Notes under the pieces: model-generated
Told to the model about the DNA's origin: nothing
Databases searched by the model: none
The model's input: only the letters and a program-made list of their open reading frames with translations
DNA from: Coriobacteriia bacterium
GTDB lineage: Bacteria > Actinomycetota > Coriobacteriia > Coriobacteriales > Eggerthellaceae
Length of the DNA stretch: 33,121 nucleotides
Reading direction: 5' to 3'
Assembly: GCA_030540225.1 (NCBI GenBank)
Contig: JAUNWQ010000013.1
Span: 1 to 33,121, forward strand
Translations under genes and position numbers: made by a program
In this document: piece by piece, positions 31,946 through 33,121 of the stretch
Numbering within the stretch: position 1 is the first letter of the stretch
How the letters are laid out: each line of letters starts with the position of its first letter

Positions 31946-33025
31946 CTACTGCGTTCCATCGCTGAACGAGATTGTGCCCGCCTCGCCATCAACGATGCGG
32001 CCGATCTTCCAAGGTGCGCGTCCTGCCCGCCGCTTGAATTCCCGCTCGAACACCTCTGCCTGGTCTGGGGGGATGGCCGCCAAGATGCCGCCCGAGGTCT
32101 GTGGATCGCAGATAACCCCCATGCGGTTGTCGAACTCGTCGTCGTCGAGCGTGCCCTGCCGCACGTATTCCTCCGCGAGGTCCATGATGGAAAACGCCCG
32201 GTTGGGGCGGCAATACGCGCACGAGAGCTCCCATACGCGCTCGAAGGTGGGGATGGCGCCGAAGCCCAACTCCGCCGCCACGTTCGACGCTTCGAGCATC
32301 TCGTGAAGGTGTCCTGCCAGGCCGAACCCCGTCACGTCTGTTGCTGCATGGACGCCCGCTGCGACCATCGCCTCGCCGCCTGCTATGTTGAGCTCCATCA
32401 TCGATTCGACGGCCGGTCGGAACTCCTGCTGGGTGACGAGCTCGTTTTTCACGGCCGCGCTCATGATCCCTGTGCCGATTCGCTTGGTGAGGTAGAGGAT
32501 GTCTCCTGCAACCGCGCCGCCGTTGCGCACGATCTTGCTCGGATCGACGGTGCCGAACACGCACAGGCCGTATTTCGGTTCCTCATCATCGATTGTGTGG
32601 CCGCCTGCCACGAAAGCCCCTGCTGCATTCGCCGTGTCGGCGCCGCCGCGCAGAATCTCGCCTGCGACCTCGGCGCCGAGCTCGCTGTCGAGAGCGAGCA
32701 GGTTTAGGGCCACGTGGGGACGGGCCCCCATCGCGAACACGTCCGAAAGTGCGTTCGCCGCCGCAACGCGTCCGAACTCGTAGGGGTCGTCGACGACAGG
32801 CGTGAAGAAATCGACCGTGAGCACGGCAGCCGTCGTCTCGTTGATTTCCCATACTGCCGCATCGTCGCTCGTTTCGAACCCGAGGAGGAGCTTGTCCTTG
32901 TCAGGCAGGTCGATTGCGGGGGAGAGGCAGTGCAGCGCATCTTCGAGGTCGCCCGGACCCCACTTTGCCGCTCAACCGCCCTTGCTGGTGAGCTTCGTCA
33001 GCGCAACTTTCTCCTTGTCGCTCAT
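31946..33025 (-). CDS. selD: Selenophosphate synthase SelD, a selenoprotein (UGA = Sec18)
   Basis: The 359-residue protein makes selenophosphate from selenide and ATP, the Se donor for SelA. Read from ATG 33025 (after TAGGAGA), it begins MSDKEKVALTKLTSKGG, then an in-frame TGA (32974-32972), then AAKWGPGDLEDAL. In SelD the position in the GGxAAK context is the catalytic Cys or Sec, so the UGA is Sec18, not a stop. Later parts are LTVDFFTPVVDDPYEFGRVA, NALSDVFAMGARP, and GGHTIDDEEPKYG. Calling only from a Met after the UGA (32824) removes 67 residues including the active site. A GGTC-N5-GACC hairpin 12 bases after the UGA is a candidate SECIS tip. Confidence 0.95.
32947..32974 (-). promoter_or_regulatory. 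Sec UGA codon and candidate bacterial SECIS element in selD
   Basis: TGA occupies 32974-32972. The hairpin tip GGTC-CGGGC-GACC is at 32959-32947, 12 bases later. Outer pairing of GCGGC just after the UGA with GCTGC further down is possible, including a G-U pair. Distance and G-rich loop fit a bacterial SECIS, but this was judged by eye only. Confidence 0.55.
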
Positions 33026-33121
33026 GGACAGTCTCCTATCTTTAAGTCGTTGCATTTTTAAGCCTTTTATCGAATGCTTATGGATGCAATGCAGATTCTG
33101 GCGGGCAGGGTTGCCGACATG

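Noticed and set aside
31946..32824. SelD as a 292-residue truncated gene or pseudogene
   Set aside because: The frame continues through a TGA at the known Cys/Sec site with conserved sequence on both sides and a good start at 33025, so it is a selenoprotein rather than a broken gene.
33074..33121. Start of a plus-strand gene at the window edge (ATG 33074 or 33080)
   Set aside because: Only about 14 codons are visible and there is no ribosome-binding site, so no call is possible.

Overview
The window looks like an origin-proximal chromosome segment of an anaerobic, high-GC Gram-positive bacterium. The best guess is class Coriobacteriia, probably Eggerthellaceae; this is inferred from gene content and order and was not tested by any search. 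It opens with the conserved block (rnpA tail)-yidD-yidC-khpB/jag-rsmG-parA-parB, which in many bacteria lies next to oriC. oriC, dnaA and rpmH are not in the window. Seven perfect 16-bp parS palindromes (TGTTTCACGTGAAACA), all in gaps between genes, are spread over about 22 kb and mark this as the chromosome-segregation (ParABS) region.

Layout. 1-4.6 kb: membrane insertion, RNA-binding, 16S rRNA methylation and ParA/ParB genes. 4.7-8.5 kb: a lipoprotein, RlmN, D-Ala-D-Ala ligase and a small C-terminally anchored membrane protein, with factor-independent terminators between them. 8.5-16.5 kb: a DinG-type helicase/exonuclease, a single-pass membrane protein of unknown role, a very large membrane protein built on a degenerate M28 peptidase fold split by about 720 disordered residues, and a tiny zinc-ribbon protein. 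16.5-19.7 kb: a LysR regulator divergent from a phenylacetate-CoA-ligase-like enzyme, which is followed by a stand-alone copy of the LysR effector domain with no DNA-binding domain.

19.8-24.4 kb and 29.7-33.0 kb form a selenium block in two parts. The first has selA-selB on the minus strand and, divergently, yedF plus a DUF3343 gene. The second has a SufE-like protein, a small possibly carrier-like protein, a SufS/CsdB-type cysteine desulfurase or selenocysteine lyase, and selD on the opposite strand. SelD is itself a selenoprotein: codon 18 is an in-frame UGA, so ordinary gene calling truncates it. Together these genes would mobilise Se (Csd/SufE, perhaps YedF/DUF3343), make selenophosphate (SelD), charge tRNA-Sec (SelA) and insert Sec at UGA (SelB). 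No tRNA-Sec gene was found here.

Between the two selenium parts (24.6-29.7 kb) is a small catabolic-looking module: a GPH-type sugar/cation symporter, a PucR-type regulator and a fucose/arabinose-isomerase-like protein with an unusual cysteine cluster. A shared operator-like sequence lies before the regulator, and an inverted copy forms the regulator's last codons, just before the isomerase-like gene. The most interesting points are the stand-alone LysR effector domain, the repeated PucR operator, the SelD UGA, a parS site built into a terminator stem, and the M28-like pseudo-enzyme.
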